Source: Phragmites australis | Lineage: Eukaryota > Streptophyta > Magnoliopsida > Poales > Poaceae | Reading direction: 5' to 3' | DNA: 64,000 nt | NCBI RefSeq assembly: GCF_958298935.1 | Contig: NC_084939.1 | Span: 9,067,501 to 9,131,500, forward strand | Shown: in pieces, positions 1 through 12,861 of the stretch | Numbering within the stretch: position 1 is the first letter of the stretch | Layout: each line of letters opens with the position of its first letter | Position numbers and translations under genes: made by a program | Notes under the pieces: model-generated | What the model saw: only the letters and a program-made list of their open reading frames with translations | What the model was told of the DNA's origin: nothing | Database searches by the model: none

Positions 1-245
1 ACAGTCATACAGACAGGTTAGATCAAATAAACAATGATTGGTCCTACTTTTCCATTAAGAAAATCCTTACACATGGTCGAGGATTCATGAAGGAATAAGG
101 CAGAATGCCACATTCTGGTGTTTCGGAAGGGAAGAGCTTGTTCAACCAAGCAGTGACATCCTGTGCAAGCAGGGCTAAAAATGAAAAGAAAGGTTATTCG
201 ACAAAGCTCGAAGGTCACAGCAAAAAGAAAAGGGAAAATTGCTAA

Positions 246-1046
246 CTAAGCCTTACATCTGGCCGCGTCCCTGGAGGCATCCTCATCTCCACTGTATTCC
301 CAAGCTAGGCGTGTCCACACCTTCAAGGGGCTCAATCTCTTGCTAATAAAATCTCTAACCACATGCCACCTAGTTAGGTCAAATTGCCTCAGCATGCCAA
401 TTCTGTTGGCGTAGTAGGTGATGTGGTCAGACTCTCGGTGTTCCTGTATCCAAGATAGATTTTGGGCAGGGAAAAGGCCTCTATACACTAAAGGAAAACC
501 AATTGGGTCAGGATTGGAGACATAAAACCAAAGTTTTTCCAATCTTTCGACCAGGAGGAGGTTAGGGGAACCAAAATATAGGAATTCTTCATTCCATTCC
601 TCAATTGGAAACCACACCCCCCCCCCCCCCGACACATTTATTCTCTGTAATCCTCTTCAGTTTATAGAAATACTGAAAAAGATTTAAACTCAGCTCGATG
701 CCAAGGAAAGCCTCACATAGATGGACAAAAACACTCAGCATGGTGACGGAGTTGGGGTTCAGGTGGTGAAGTTCAATTTGATATCAATCGAGCACATTGA
801 GAAGAAATTTGGAAGGAGGGATGTTAAATCCGCAACGGAAGAAAGATTCAAAAACTACAAACTCATGCTCGATCTTGCAGGAAGGGAATATCTCACCAGA
901 TGACGTCCTCCATTCAACCAGGTTGCATGGTGGCACCACTCCTTCCACTTCAAGTTCCACCAGCCGAGACCTCTTGCAGCACCGAGGGTGTCCAGGTCTC
1001 GATCATGAATCGCTCTTTGTTGTACTGATCGGGCAAGGCACCGGCG
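246..1046 (-). pseudogene. PF04195-like 'gypsy-type transposon' ORF, downstream part, broken
   Basis: Read on the minus strand this encodes a protein resembling the plant 'putative gypsy type transposon' domain (Transposase_28, PF04195). Recognisable stretches are a hydrophobic block around FVVFESFFRCGF, then ELHHLNPNSV, then EKLWFYVSNPDPIGFP near 500-540 and YANRIGMLRQFDL near 380-420. The role of this family is unknown; it is usually carried by retrotransposons. The copy is dead. There is an in-frame TGA after FLLNVLD near 780. The frame also changes across a run of 14 C (617-630), so the two halves lie in different frames. A possible splice donor follows RDAARCK near 245-250. The 5' end of the same gene lies at 12857-12929, because the Tekay element at 1047-12856 was inserted into it. 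The family call is from motif memory, not a search. Confidence 0.6.
1042..1046. repeat. Left target-site duplication (CGGCG) of the Tekay element
   Basis: CGGCG directly precedes the LTR terminus TGTGAGGAACC and is matched by CGGCG at 12857-12861 after the terminus GGGCCGTGACA. Five bases is the usual TSD length for Gypsy elements. Confidence 0.9.
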
Positions 1047-3805
1047 TGTGAGGAACCATCCAAATAGTATTCTAATTAATCATCAGGAGGATCATTATTC
1101 ATAATCACAACCTCGACGATTAACCAGAATACCATTTCGGTAGTCCCGGCACGTGTTTTGTGCCCAGGATCAGAACACATGCCTTCCAACTCAAATATCA
1201 CAACACAGTTTAATAGAGAGCAAGTAATTAAGCTATATTACAATACTTAAACATGCAACTGCTTCCACAATTTACAACAAAAGAGGAACAACAACAGCTA
1301 CACAGCGGAAGATAAACCTATACAACAAAAGAGTATGGAGCCGTATGCCCTTAGGCTCCATACCAAAAGCGCCGGAGTTCGGAGTAGAAGGTGCTACTCC
1401 TGCCCGCCACCCTGATTGGCAGGCACAAAGTAGCCGAACACTGCCTCTTCGTCGCCAACCTGTGAACCTGAAACTTAAGGGCAGTACCCTTAGTACGAAG
1501 GTACTAGCAAGTCTTACACAGTATGAGTATATATATTCTCGACTCCAAGGATCATGCATTTAAAGCTGTAGCAAGGATTAAGACATGTTTAAGTTCATTA
1601 AGCGGTAAGCAACCTAGACTCTAGGTGTAAGCAACTGACTTAACCAACCACCAACTCAAACCCTACCAACCAACTAATCAGAACAGATATATAAACAACA
1701 AGTGTATAAGAGTAAACCATTACCACCAAACCACCGACCACATACTGACCAAACCACCTAAACCAACCGTGCCACAACCCACATCGAAACTCTACAACCA
1801 AAACATGGTCGCTCGGTGGAGATAAGAGATAGCAATGCTCATGACTGAGAGCGCGGCAGTTCGAACTGATTATACACCCTGCAGGGGGATACTCCTGGAC
1901 CCACATGACACAGGGACCATACGACTTGTGCCACCCGCTAAGATGCACACAAGGGGGTACCCGTGACAACCTTTCCCAACCAGGCCCAACCATGTGGATC
2001 AACCATAGCTCGGCGTGGCGGCATTAGAACTACTCCCCGAGCAAACTAATACCGCTAAAAGCCCGGACTCAAACCGGACTCACACCGTCTATGACGAGGC
2101 CCACATGACCACGTCTGCGAAGGTAATCAGCTTGCCTACCATTATATCAGCATGTGCTGAGTAAGGTAAGTGCTAAAGCTGACTACACCGACGGTTGGTG
2201 CTTAACCGGTGCAAGCGGTCTATGGTGTCCGGGTTCCCTCCCCGAACTGCCTGAGGACTCCTCGTGAGCAGATGACACCCCTAACACCGCCCACACCTCA
2301 TCTCAACTCACCACTCACCAAACCGACTCATCATCAACACAACCACAAGTGTGAACAAGTAATAAGCCCTAGGCTCGCGACAACGGTGGACACCGTCGTC
2401 GACTTCTAGCGGAAAGCCTAAGTACCATTAAGCATAGCGAACTATAATTAGACCTTGACGACACCACTAGGCTCCAAGGAATAACACATTACACGTGACC
2501 GAAATGGGAGAATGCATCGGCCTAGGTTCTACCCAACTCAGTACCCGACACATGCAATGTATACATAAGCGTAGATAACATATTAGATTTTCAAGTGGAC
2601 ACGGCTAGAGCACAGCGAGCGGCGGCGAGGGGTGAGACTAGCACAGCGGCGGCACGGTTGGCATCGCCAGCGGCGAAACTGTGGCGCAATAGACTTGGAC
2701 GGGGGCGGCTATAGCTTCTACGAGGGCGTGTGGACCAAATGGCGCGGCCCAACACCGAGGAGCTCGACGGTGGCACGGCCGGCGGCGAGAGCTGTGGCGC
2801 GGCGGCAGCCGGTCGTCGCGGATGCACGCGCCATCGATGGGACGGAGGGAAAATGGCACGCGCATAAGGTGTACAGGAGCACGGGGAAGCTCACCGTGCA
2901 GCAGGTTGGGCCGAAGAAGCGAGGACGCGGCGGGTCGACGGAGGACGGCAGAGCTCGGTTGCCGCCGTTGGGGAAGAAAGCGCGGACGGCTCCAATCCGT
3001 AGGGGAAACGGCAGAGGAGGGCCTTGGCGTCCTCCCTCGGTGCTCCACCCTGCTCGGGCTTGGCAGAACACGCCGGTGGCACGCATTTTTGGTCGGTGAC
3101 CGTGGCTCTGCTTTGCTCAGCGCTGCACTGCTCTCTGTGCTCGTTGGTGCCGTGCGAGAGGAGGAGCAGAGAGAGGAGAAAGAGAGAGGGCAAAGGGGGG
3201 GATAAGGCCTCGGTGCTGATCTTTTGGCCGGCAACGTGGAGGTGGCCACCAAAGTCAAGCATGGCGGCGCCGCTTGCTCTGTGAGTGGGGACGGCAGAGA
3301 GAGCAGAGAAGCCGGAGAAGGGGATGACAAGCGGGCCCGAGGAACAGTAACCGGCCGGCAAAATATCCCCACTACTTTAGCCATCCATTTGAATGCCTTC
3401 CTAAGGTCCAAAATTGGTAAAACAAATTTTGTTTGAAACTAAAATTCATAAGGAACCTATTTGAACTTGTTTGACCCAGAATGCTTGAGCCAATTTTGAA
3501 TAAAATTGTTCAAAAATGCTATATTTTCCAACTTGTGATAATTTTTATGCCTTCTAAATATTTCCCAAAAATTTGGGAAATTCATTTATATTCTTCTCCT
3601 GGCATCTACTAATTTCTAAAATTGTCACCAGCCCTATGTTCCATAGAAGTTTTGGGAGATGCTTTACAACGCATTAGTTAAACCTAGTTTAACTAAATTC
3701 GGTTTAATCCACATTACATGTCTATACTGCTCAAAACAAAAACAAATGATGCTAATGATGCTCATTAGCGCTTAATTACGTGTTTAGAAACTCTGGGCCG
3801 TGACA
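1047..3805 (-). repeat. 3' LTR of the Tekay element (internally deleted)
   Basis: The LTR is 2759 bp and pairs with 9244-12856. About 890 bp present in the other LTR (10803-11694) is missing here; the junction is near 2604, where CTAG joins the two sides. A 37 bp segment near 3481-3517 is present here and absent from the other copy. The 2640-3400 part is very GC-rich and gives long chance open frames on both strands. Confidence 0.92.
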
Positions 3806-3807
3806 AA

Positions 3808-3828
3808 CCTCCCCCCCCCCCCTAAAAA
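3808..3828 (-). other. Polypurine tract of the Tekay element
   Basis: On the minus strand this reads TTTTTA, then 12 G, then AGG. It ends two bases before the 3' LTR start TGTCACGGCCC. This is the expected site for plus-strand DNA priming. Confidence 0.8.
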
Positions 3829-4008
3829 GAATCTCTTCCTGAGATTCGGTATGAGCCGGAGAGGGGACAATGAGAACGCTGTGATGACTTAGCAAGTTGT
3901 GAGCCGACATCATGACGCAAGAGATGGAATCCAACGTAGATTTTTATTCAATCATAGAGATGAACACATACATGAGAGAGATTCCAAATATACTATATTA
4001 CATTGGCA

Positions 4009-7000
4009 TTACAAATTCTCGAAGAACTCAGGATACTCAGAACGAAGCTGATCTTCTCGCTCCCAAGTCGCTTCGGACTCGTTGTGGTTACTCCACTGAA
4101 TCTTCAAGAATTTGATTGAACTCCGCTGTGTCTTGCGCTCGGCTTCATCCAAGACTCGCATCGGTTTCTCACAATATGTCAAGTCCGGTTGCAATTCTTC
4201 AGGCGCAACATCAACGACATCGGTCGGGACTCGAAGACACTTCTTGAGTTGTGAGACATGAAACACATTATGTACCGCGGAGAGGGACGGCGGCAACTCA
4301 AATTGATATGCAACCTCTCCACGCCGAGCTAGAATCTGAAACAGTCCAACATACAGAGGCGCCAGCTTGCCTCGGACTTGGAATCGACGAACGCCTTTGA
4401 GAGGCGAGACCTTCAGGTACACGTGATCTCCCACCTCAAATGTGAGCTCTCGGCGACGTTGATCTGCATAGCTCTTCTGCCTCGACTGGGCTGTGAGAAT
4501 ACTCTTGTGGATATTCTGGACATGATCTTCTGCCTCCTTGACCAAATCCGGACCCAGAAAAGCCCGCTCACCGGATTCAGACCAATTCAGCGGCGTACGG
4601 CACCTCCGACCATAAAGGGCCTCGAATGGCGCCATCTCAATACTAGCCTGGAAACTGTTGTTATACGAAAATTCCGCGAACAGTAGGCATATGTCCCACT
4701 TCTTCCCATAAGTGAGCACACAAGCACGGAGCATATCTTCGAGAATCTGATTTACCCTCTCCGTCTGACCATCCGTCTGCGGGTGATACGCCATGCTGTG
4801 GAACAACTTGATCTCCATAGCCTCCTGGAAATTTCTCCAGAAATGAGAAGTAAACTGTGTACCCCGATCAGAAACGATCTTCTTCGGCACTCCATGGAGA
4901 CAAACAATTCTAGTGAGGTACAACTCTGCATACTGCTTAGCAAAGTAAGTGGTCCTGACAGGAAGGAAGTGCGCGGACTTTGTCAACCGGTCCACGATGA
5001 CCCAAATAGAGTCATACCCACTCGAAATCTTCGGTAAGCCGGTAATGAAATCCATCCCAACTTCCTCCCACTTCCAAGATGGAATGGGCAAAGGCTGGAG
5101 TGTGCCGGCAGGCTTGATGTGTTCAGTCTTCACCCTTCGGCAGACGTCACACTCAGACACATACCTAGCAATCTCCCGCTTCATGCGAGTCCACTAGAAA
5201 CGGGGTTTCAAATCCTGATACATTTTTGTACTGCCTGGGTGAATGGACAGCAACGAATCGTGAGCCTCATCAAGGATCTTCTTCCTCAGCGCCTCGACCC
5301 TCGGAACCACTAGACGGTTCCCAAACCAGATAACGCCCTGATCATCCTCAGTAAAGCACAAGGCCTGCCCGATCTACCTCTTCTCTCGAATTCGGGCCAT
5401 ACCCTTATCATCCCTCTGTGCAGCCTTAATCTCATCAATGAGCGTCGACTTGATTTTGAGATTTGCAATAAAACCATCCGGCACCATATCAAGCCCAAGA
5501 CGCCGGAAATCATCACACAACATTGAATCCATCGGCGAGGCTATAAGACAGTGATAATGAGCCTTTCGACTCAAAGCATCGGCGACCACATTCGCCTTGC
5601 CAGGATGGTAGTGAACCTCCAGCTCGTAGTCTTTGATTAACTCAGGCCATCTGCGCTGCCTCATGTTCAAATCCGCCTGCGTGAAGATGTACTTCAGGCT
5701 CTTGTGATCCTTGTAGATACGGCACAAGTTGCCCATCAAGTAGTGGCGCCACATCTTCAGAGCGTGCACGACAGCTGCAAGTTCAAGATCATGTGTCGAA
5801 TAGTTCTCCTCGTGACGCTTCAACTGACGGGATGCATACGCAATGACTTGGCCCTCCTGCATCAAAACACAGCCGAGACCGATGCCGGACGCGTCGCAAA
5901 ACACATCAAACCCTCGGGTCACATCAGGCTGAGCAAGCACTGGAGCGGTCGTGAGCAGCTTCTTCAAAGTCTGGAATGCGGACTCACATGCATCTGACCA
6001 CTCGAACACGCTGCCTTGCTTCAACAACTCTATCATTGGTTTTGCAACATTGGAGAAGTTCTCGATGAACCTGCGGTAATAGCCCGCAAGTCCGAGAAAA
6101 CTCCGGATCTCATTGACATTTTGGGGCTGAACCCAGTCGAGAACATCCTGCACCTTGCTCGGATCCACTACTACCCCGTTCTCTGATAGAACATGTCCCA
6201 GAAAGGCCACCTCCTTGAGCCAGAACTCACACTTGCTGAACTTAGCGTACAGCTGATGCTCACGGAGTCTGCCAAGAATAATACGGAGGTGCTCCATATG
6301 CTCTCCCTCCGACTTGGAGTATATAAGGATGTCGTCAATGAAGACCACGACAAACCGGTCCAACTCCTCCATGAATATCGAGTTCATCAAATACATAAAG
6401 AAATCCGGTGCATTCGTCAACCCAAAAGACATGACGGTGAACTCATATAAGCCATAGCGAGTTGAGAACGCCGTCTTTGGAATATCCTCCGGTCGAACCT
6501 TGATCTGATGATAGCCCAGTCTCAAGTCTATCTTTGAGAAGACTCGAGCTCCAGTCAACTGATCAAACAAGATGTCAATCCTAGGAAGCGGATACACATT
6601 CTTCACCGTGACCGCATTCAGCGGACGGTAATCAACACACATCCGAAGAGTGTCATCTTTCTTCTTCACGAATAGAGCCGAGCATCCCCAAGGCGAGGAA
6701 CTCGGATGAATGAAACCATTCACCAGCAGCTCCTAAATCTGCTTCTTCAGCTCAACTAGCTCAACTGGCGACATCTTGTACATCTTCTTCGAAACCGGGG
6801 CCGCACCGGGCACAAGATCAATAGAGAACTCCACTGCCCTGCCAGGCAGCATTCCAGGCAACTCATCCGGAAAGACATCCAGAAATTCCCACACCACAGG
6901 AATGGTCTTCATAATCCTGGTGGGGACAGCCTTTATGGCGAACAGGCAGGATTTGACACCCTCTAGCTTCAACTGGACTCGAGTACCTGACAGACCATTG

Positions 7001-8469
7001 AGGGTGACGGTCCACCGAGCACAGTCCAGCATAGCCTTGTTCTTGGAGAGCCAATTCATTCCCAGAATAACATCAATTCCCTTCGAGTTCATCACTAACA
7101 GATTGACAAAGAAGGGCACTTTGTTGACAACTATCGCCGCTTTATTCACACACTAGTTGATTAGAACTTTGGCCCCCGAGGCGTCTATAAGATACGGCGT
7201 GTGGGTAGCACTGACTCTCAACCCACTTTTCCAAACATAATCCGAAGATATAAAGGAGTGAGAGGCCCCTGAATCAAATAGAACCACTGCAGAAAAGATG
7301 TCAGAGTTGAAACTCATATCCAACGTACCCATCAGGACGGTGTCACCCTCCTGAACCTCGTCGGTGGTAGTGTGGCGAGCTCGACCATGCTTGGGAACGT
7401 GAGTCGCCTGCGAAGACTGCGGTGCTGACTGAGCCGGCGGTGGTCGCGGGGCACTCGCCACGGCTCTCAGCCTCGGATACGGGCACTCCCTCGAGAAATG
7501 GCCGACACGGCCGCAGTTGAAGCACGGACCGCCTGAGCCACCGGTCACGCTAACTTGGGAGCCGACTGGTCGTGCAGCCTGCCCCTGTGGAGCGGAGAAT
7601 GCCGGACGTGGTACAAACCACATCGATCGTGGGTAGCCAGCCGACGGCACCTGAGACTGTGGAGGCTGACTCTCAGTGCGGGCGCGCTACGAGCTCCTGC
7701 CCACGGAAGGCGAGGAACCCCTCTTCCGCCTCTTCTCCTCCTGGTGGCTCTTATACTTGAGCTCCACCGTGATCGACGTGCTCACCAACTTGTTGAAGTC
7801 GGTGAACTTATGCGCGGACAACCGGTCCTGCATCTTCGAGTTCAGGCCATTCACGAAGCGGCGCTACTTGCGCGCATCCGTGCTGACCTCCTCGATAGCG
7901 TATTGTGCAAGCTGGTTGAACATCTGCACATACTCCATCACCGCCCGACCTCCTTGCTTGAGGTCCTCAAACTCCCGCCTCTTAGCCTCCATGAGGCCAC
8001 TCAGTATGTGAAATGAGCGGAAGGCTTCACGGAACTCCGCCCATGACACGCGGTGATCGGTGGGGTGCATGGCCAGAAAGCCGGACCACCACGCACCCAC
8101 CGGGCCCTGAAGCTGATGGGTGGCGAAGAGCGCCTTCTCGTGATCCTCACAGCGAAGAAGGGTGAGCTTTTGCTCGATCGTCCGGAGCCAGTGATCAGCA
8201 TCCAGAGGATCCTCTGCTCGCGAGAAGACCGGCGGCTGAGTCCGTAAAAAGTCCGAGAAGTCATCTCGGCACACGGCTCCACCTCCTCCATGAGGAGCCG
8301 CGTTGCACACGTGAGCCTCCAGGAGCGCTTGGTTCATCTGGAGGAGAGCGTGATTCGCTTGGCGGTTCTGCTCGATTTGCATGAGCACATCAGCCATGGT
8401 CGGCGGTGGAGGAGGGTTGTTCTGACCGGAACCCTCCGGAAGTTCCCCACCACGCCAAGTGACAACCAT
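4009..8469 (-). pseudogene. Tekay gag-pol polyprotein with six amber stops
   Basis: One minus-strand frame of about 1486 codons runs from ATG at 8469 to TAA at 4009-4011 with no frameshift. Order: Gag domain (about 7870-8250), CCHC knuckle CFNCGRVGHFSREC (~7483-7524), aspartic protease with DSGA (~7278), RT with FIDD at 6331-6342, RNase H, H2C2 zinc site and integrase core (GMDFITG, VSDRGTQF, TERVNQILED), and a chromodomain-like end (EATWEREDQLRSEYPEFF). It would make particles, reverse-transcribe the RNA and integrate the DNA; chromodomains of this clade are thought to guide insertion to heterochromatin. Six in-frame TAG codons break it at 7864-7866, 7687-7689, 7153-7155, 6733-6735, 5374-5376 and 5194-5196. 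All catalytic motifs remain visible. An upstream in-frame ATG at 8523 is possible, but 8469 fits the usual MVVT start. Confidence 0.9.
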
Positions 8470-9228
8470 TCTGAAATGTAAAACAAAAGGGGAAACGTCA
8501 AATTCCGACATAGCACAATGCATTCGCCGGATATATTGTTAGAACCCCATAATACATGCATAAGTATGAATGCATGCATGAACGCCATGAAATAATGCAT
8601 GCTCGAACCTAGCTACCACTTCTTTCTCAAAATAAGAACTGCACTTGCAAGCATCAAAATCACAGGCAGTTTATAACATCCAGAACGTACCCTTCGCGCT
8701 AGAAAGGGTAAGAGCGCGAACGGCCCTTGTACCACATGCCGTACAAGCGACAATCCATACGTCGACAACGACGTATTCACTTCCCGTAGACTCTACGGGA
8801 CATCTCGTGTAATTGCCACATGAGTAGACGACCATGTCTCCCATCGCATGGTGGATGTTCATACGCTATCGCTAGCGTATTCACTTCCCATATTGATCGC
8901 TGTACGGGACACGCCGGGCCCCTGCCTCGCATCCGGCTGAGCCCTCGGTGATTAACCGCCACCGGGCGTCGTACCTTACCTTCCGACAATGCAAAGCTGA
9001 AGATGTAATGCTCAACATGAATCAATGCAGGGTCGAAAGCGAAACAATGTGGTATAAGACATATAAACGCCACTCATAATACGCATTTTAACTTAGGGGC
9101 AGAAACGATAGCAGTTTAATACATATTAAACATGAAGAGGCATAAACATAAATTGTGGGTTGTTTAGGTGGAGTTGTCGACTTACTAAACAACGCACTAA
9201 TTATGTTTAGGCTACTAAATTAAACCAA
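8470..9228 (-). other. Untranslated leader of the Tekay element
   Basis: About 760 bases lie between the PBS and gag. No ORF of interest is seen. Short palindromic pieces (for example around 8690-8720) may fold, but nothing specific can be assigned. Confidence 0.6.
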
Positions 9229-9240
9229 GCTCTGACACCA
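9229..9240 (-). other. Primer-binding site, initiator-Met tRNA type
   Basis: The minus strand reads TGGTGTCAGAGC, one base from the common plant PBS TGGTATCAGAGC (initiator Met tRNA). It starts three bases inside the 5' LTR. Confidence 0.85.
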
Positions 9241-9243
9241 AGC

Positions 9244-12200
9244 TGTGAGGAACCATCCAAATAGTATTCTAATTAATCATCAGGAGGATCATTATTCATA
9301 ATAACAACCTCGACGATTAACCAGAATACCATTGTGGTAGTCCCGGCACGTGTTTTGTGCCTAGGATCGGAACACATGCCTTCCAACTCAAATATCACAA
9401 CACAGTTTAATAGAGAGCAAGTAATTAAGCTGTATTACAATACTTAAACATGCAACTGCTTCCACAATTTACAACAAAACAGGAACAACAACAGCTACGC
9501 AGCGGAAGATAAACCTATACAACAAAAGAGTATGGAGCCGTATGCCCTTATGCTCCATACCAAAAGCGCCGGAGTTCGGAGTAGAAGGTGCTACTCCTAC
9601 CCGCCACCCTGATCGGCAGGCACAAAGTAGCCGAACACTGCCTCTTCCTCGCCAACCTGTGAACCTGAAACTTAAGGGTAGTATCCTTAGTACGAAGGTA
9701 CTAGCAAGTCTTACACAATATGAGTATATATATTCTCGACTCCAAGGATCATGCATTTAAAGCTGTAGCAAGGATTAAGACATGTTTAAGTTCATTAAGC
9801 GGTAAGCAACCTAGACTCTAGGTGTAAGCAACTGACTTAACCAACCACCAACTCAAACCCTGCCAACCAACTGATCAGAACAAATATATAAACAACAAGT
9901 GTATAAGAGTAAACCATTACCACCAAACCACCGACCACATACTGACCAAACCACCTAAGCCAACCGTGCCACAACCCACATCGAAACTCTACGACCAAAA
10001 CATGGTCGCTCGGTGGAGATAAGCGATAGCAATGCTCATGACCGAGAGCGTGGTAGTTCGAACTGATTATACACCCTGTAGAGGGATACTCCTGGACCCA
10101 CACGACACAGGGACCATACGGCTTGTGCCACCCGCTAAGATGCACACAAGGGGGGTACCCGTGACAACCTTTCCCAACCAGGCCCAACCATGTGGATCAA
10201 CCATAGCTCGGTGCGGTGGCATTAGAACTACTCCCCGAGCAAACTAATACCGCTAAAAGCCCGGACTCAAACTGGACTCACACCGTCTATGACGAGGCCC
10301 ACATGACCACATCTGCGAAGGTAATCAGCTCGCCTACCATTATATCAGCATGTGCTGAGTAAGGTAAGTGCTAAAGCCGACTACACCGACTGTTGGTGCT
10401 TAACCGGTGCAAGCGGTCTATGGTGTCCGGGTTCCGTCCCCGAACTGCCTGAGGACTCCTCGTGAGCAGATGACACCCCTAACACCGCCCACACCTCGTC
10501 TCAACTCACCACTCACCAAACTGACTCATCATCAACACAACCACAAGTGTGAACAAGTAATAAGCCCTAGGCTCGCGACAACGGTGGACACCGTCGTCGA
10601 CTTCTACCGGAAAGCCTAAGTACCATTAAGCATAGCGAACTATAATTAGACCTCGACGACACCACTAGGCTCCAAGGAATAACACATTACACATGACCGA
10701 AATGGGAGAATGCATCGGCCTAGGTTCTACCCAACTCGGTACCCGACACATGCAATGTATACATAAGCGTAGATAACATATTAGATTTTCAAGTGGACAC
10801 GGTGCAATATGAACGATGCTTGCCTTGCTGTCCTTGCTGCTGCTCACAGCTACCCGAACCACGATCACCACCGTTAGAACCTCCGGAATAGCCTCGCTCG
10901 CCTCTGTCGTCGAATCTATGTTCTCTATAAGAATAACGCGTGCAATGTAATGAATGTTATGAAAAGAATGATGCTTCATAGCATGCGATAACAATGCAAA
11001 GCGTCATGGCACGAGTTTAACGCACTAAAGATTTCCTAATTGAGATTAGGGTTAACCATTCAATCATCTTTGGATTAATCCAAGCATAACCAAGGCTTAA
11101 ACCAATTTAGGATGCTAACTATGCTAAACATGAAAATGCATATTTTTACAAAACAGGGAATAAATCAACAAGATTTATAGAATTGGAATCATCACTTTTG
11201 GAATTACCCATATTTAACTATGAATTAACAAAGCTTAAACACATTTCATTAATTCAATAATTACCAGAACACATTTCATGGCTGCTGGTATTTTTAACAT
11301 GTAGAGCATGGTAATACAAAGCCAACAAAATTGGTTTCAATATTTTTGGAGCTATATACATTTTTCTACGAATTATACAAGCTATCAGCCGATTTATCAA
11401 TACATATTTAAATCTATCTGCATTTTCCACTTAAACCAGATATTAAATAGCCCCAACCCTTTTTCTGCCGGTGCTGATCTAGCTCAAGCAACTGACCGCG
11501 GGCCCGGCTCCCTTGACCGAAGTCAAAAATCGGCCCACGGCCATGGCGCGCGCGCAACAGGCGGATGGCCGGCAGCCCTTGTGGTGGTTGCCGGCGGCGA
11601 GCGGCGGCCTGAACGGCCCGGCCGAGGGCGGCAATAGCACTAGCACGAGCACACGGTTAAGGTGGGGGCACACGTCGATGCCGGCGACGGCCGGAGCACA
11701 GCGAGCGGCGGCGAGGGGCGAGACTAGCACGGCGTCGGCACAGTTGGCGTTGCCGGCGGCGAAACCGTGGCGCAATAGACTCGGATGAGGGTGGCTATAG
11801 CTTCTACGAGGGTGCGTGGACCAAATGGCGCAGCCCAACACCGAGGAGCTCGACGGTGGCACGGCCGGTGGCGAGAGCTGTGGCGCGGCGACGGCCGGTC
11901 GTCGCGGACGCACGCGCCAGCGAAGGGATGGAGGGAAAACGGCGCGCGCATAAGGTGTACAGGAGCACGGGGAAGCTCACCGTGCAGTGGATTGGGCCGG
12001 AGAAGCGAGGACGCCGCGGGTCGACGGAGGACGGCAGAGCTCGGTTGCCGCCGTTGGGGAAGAAAGCGCTGACGGCTCCAATCCGTAGGGGAAACGGCAG
12101 AGGAGGGCCTTGGCGTCCTCCCTCGGTGCTCCACCCTGCTCGGGCTTGGCAGAACACGCCGGTGGCACGCATTTTTGGTCGGTGACCGTGGCTCTGCTTT

Positions 12201-12856
12201 GCTCAGCGCTGCACTGCTCTCTGTGCTCGTTGGTGCCGTGCGAGAGGAGGAGCAGAGAGAGGAGAAAGAGAGAGGGCAAAGGGGGGGATAAGGCCTCGGT
12301 GCTGATCTTTTGGCCGGCAACGTGGAGGTGGCCACCAAAGTCAAGCATGGCGGCGCCGCTTGCTCTGTGAGAGGGGACGGCAGAGAGAGCAAAGAAGCCG
12401 GAGAAGGGGATGACAAGCGGGCCCGAGGAACAGTAACCGGCCGGCAAAATATCCCCACTACTTTAGCCATCCATTTGAATGCCTTCCTAAGGTCCAAAAT
12501 TGGTAAAACAAATTTTGTTTGAAACTAAAATTCATAAGGAACCCATTTGAACTTGTTTGACCCAGATGCTATCTTTTCCAACTTGTGATAATTTTTATGC
12601 CTTCTAAATATTTCCCAAAAATTTGGGAAAATTCATTTATATTCTTCTCCTGGCATCTACTAATTTCTAAAATTGTCACCAGCCCTATGTTCCATAGAAG
12701 TTTTGGGAGATGCTTTACAACGCATCAGTTAAACCTGGTTTAACCAAATTCGGTTTAATCCACATTGCATGTCTATACTGCTCAAAACAAAAACAAATGA
12801 TGCTAATGATGCTCATTAGCACTTAATTACGTGTTTAGAAACTCTGGGCCGTGACA
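9244..12856 (-). repeat. 5' LTR of the Tekay element (full length, 3613 bp)
   Basis: The ends read TGTGAGGAACC at 9244 and GGGCCGTGACA at 12856. This copy keeps the ~890 bp segment lost from the 3' LTR. A diverged relative at 14029-16414 contains the same segment, so it is ancestral. It would carry the element's promoter on the minus strand; no convincing TATA box was picked out. Confidence 0.92.
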
Positions 12857-12861
12857 CGGCG
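12857..12861. repeat. Right target-site duplication (CGGCG) of the Tekay element
   Basis: This is the second copy of the CGGCG found at 1042-1046. It lies immediately after the outer end of the right LTR. Confidence 0.9.

Larger units (their letters stand above)
1047..12856 (-). mobile_element. Full-length Tekay/Del-type Ty3/Gypsy chromovirus, minus strand
   Basis: The element is complete: two LTRs ending TG...CA, a 5 bp TSD, a primer-binding site, a polypurine tract, and a gag-pol frame with a C-terminal chromodomain-like tail. Read on the minus strand the order is 5' LTR (9244-12856), PBS (9229-9240), leader, gag-pol (8469-4009), PPT (3808-3828), 3' LTR (1047-3805). Gag-protease-RT-RNase H-integrase-chromodomain in one frame, with very long LTRs, fits the Tekay/Del clade. 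Premature stops prevent autonomous activity. The LTRs differ by scattered substitutions plus two indels, so the insertion is not very recent. Confidence 0.92.

Noticed and set aside
2638..3411. A 257-codon minus-strand open frame in both Tekay LTRs (also 11724-12497)
   Set aside because: LTRs are copies of each other, the region is very GC-rich with open frames on both strands, and the product is low-complexity Ser/Pro/Arg. Chance is the best explanation.
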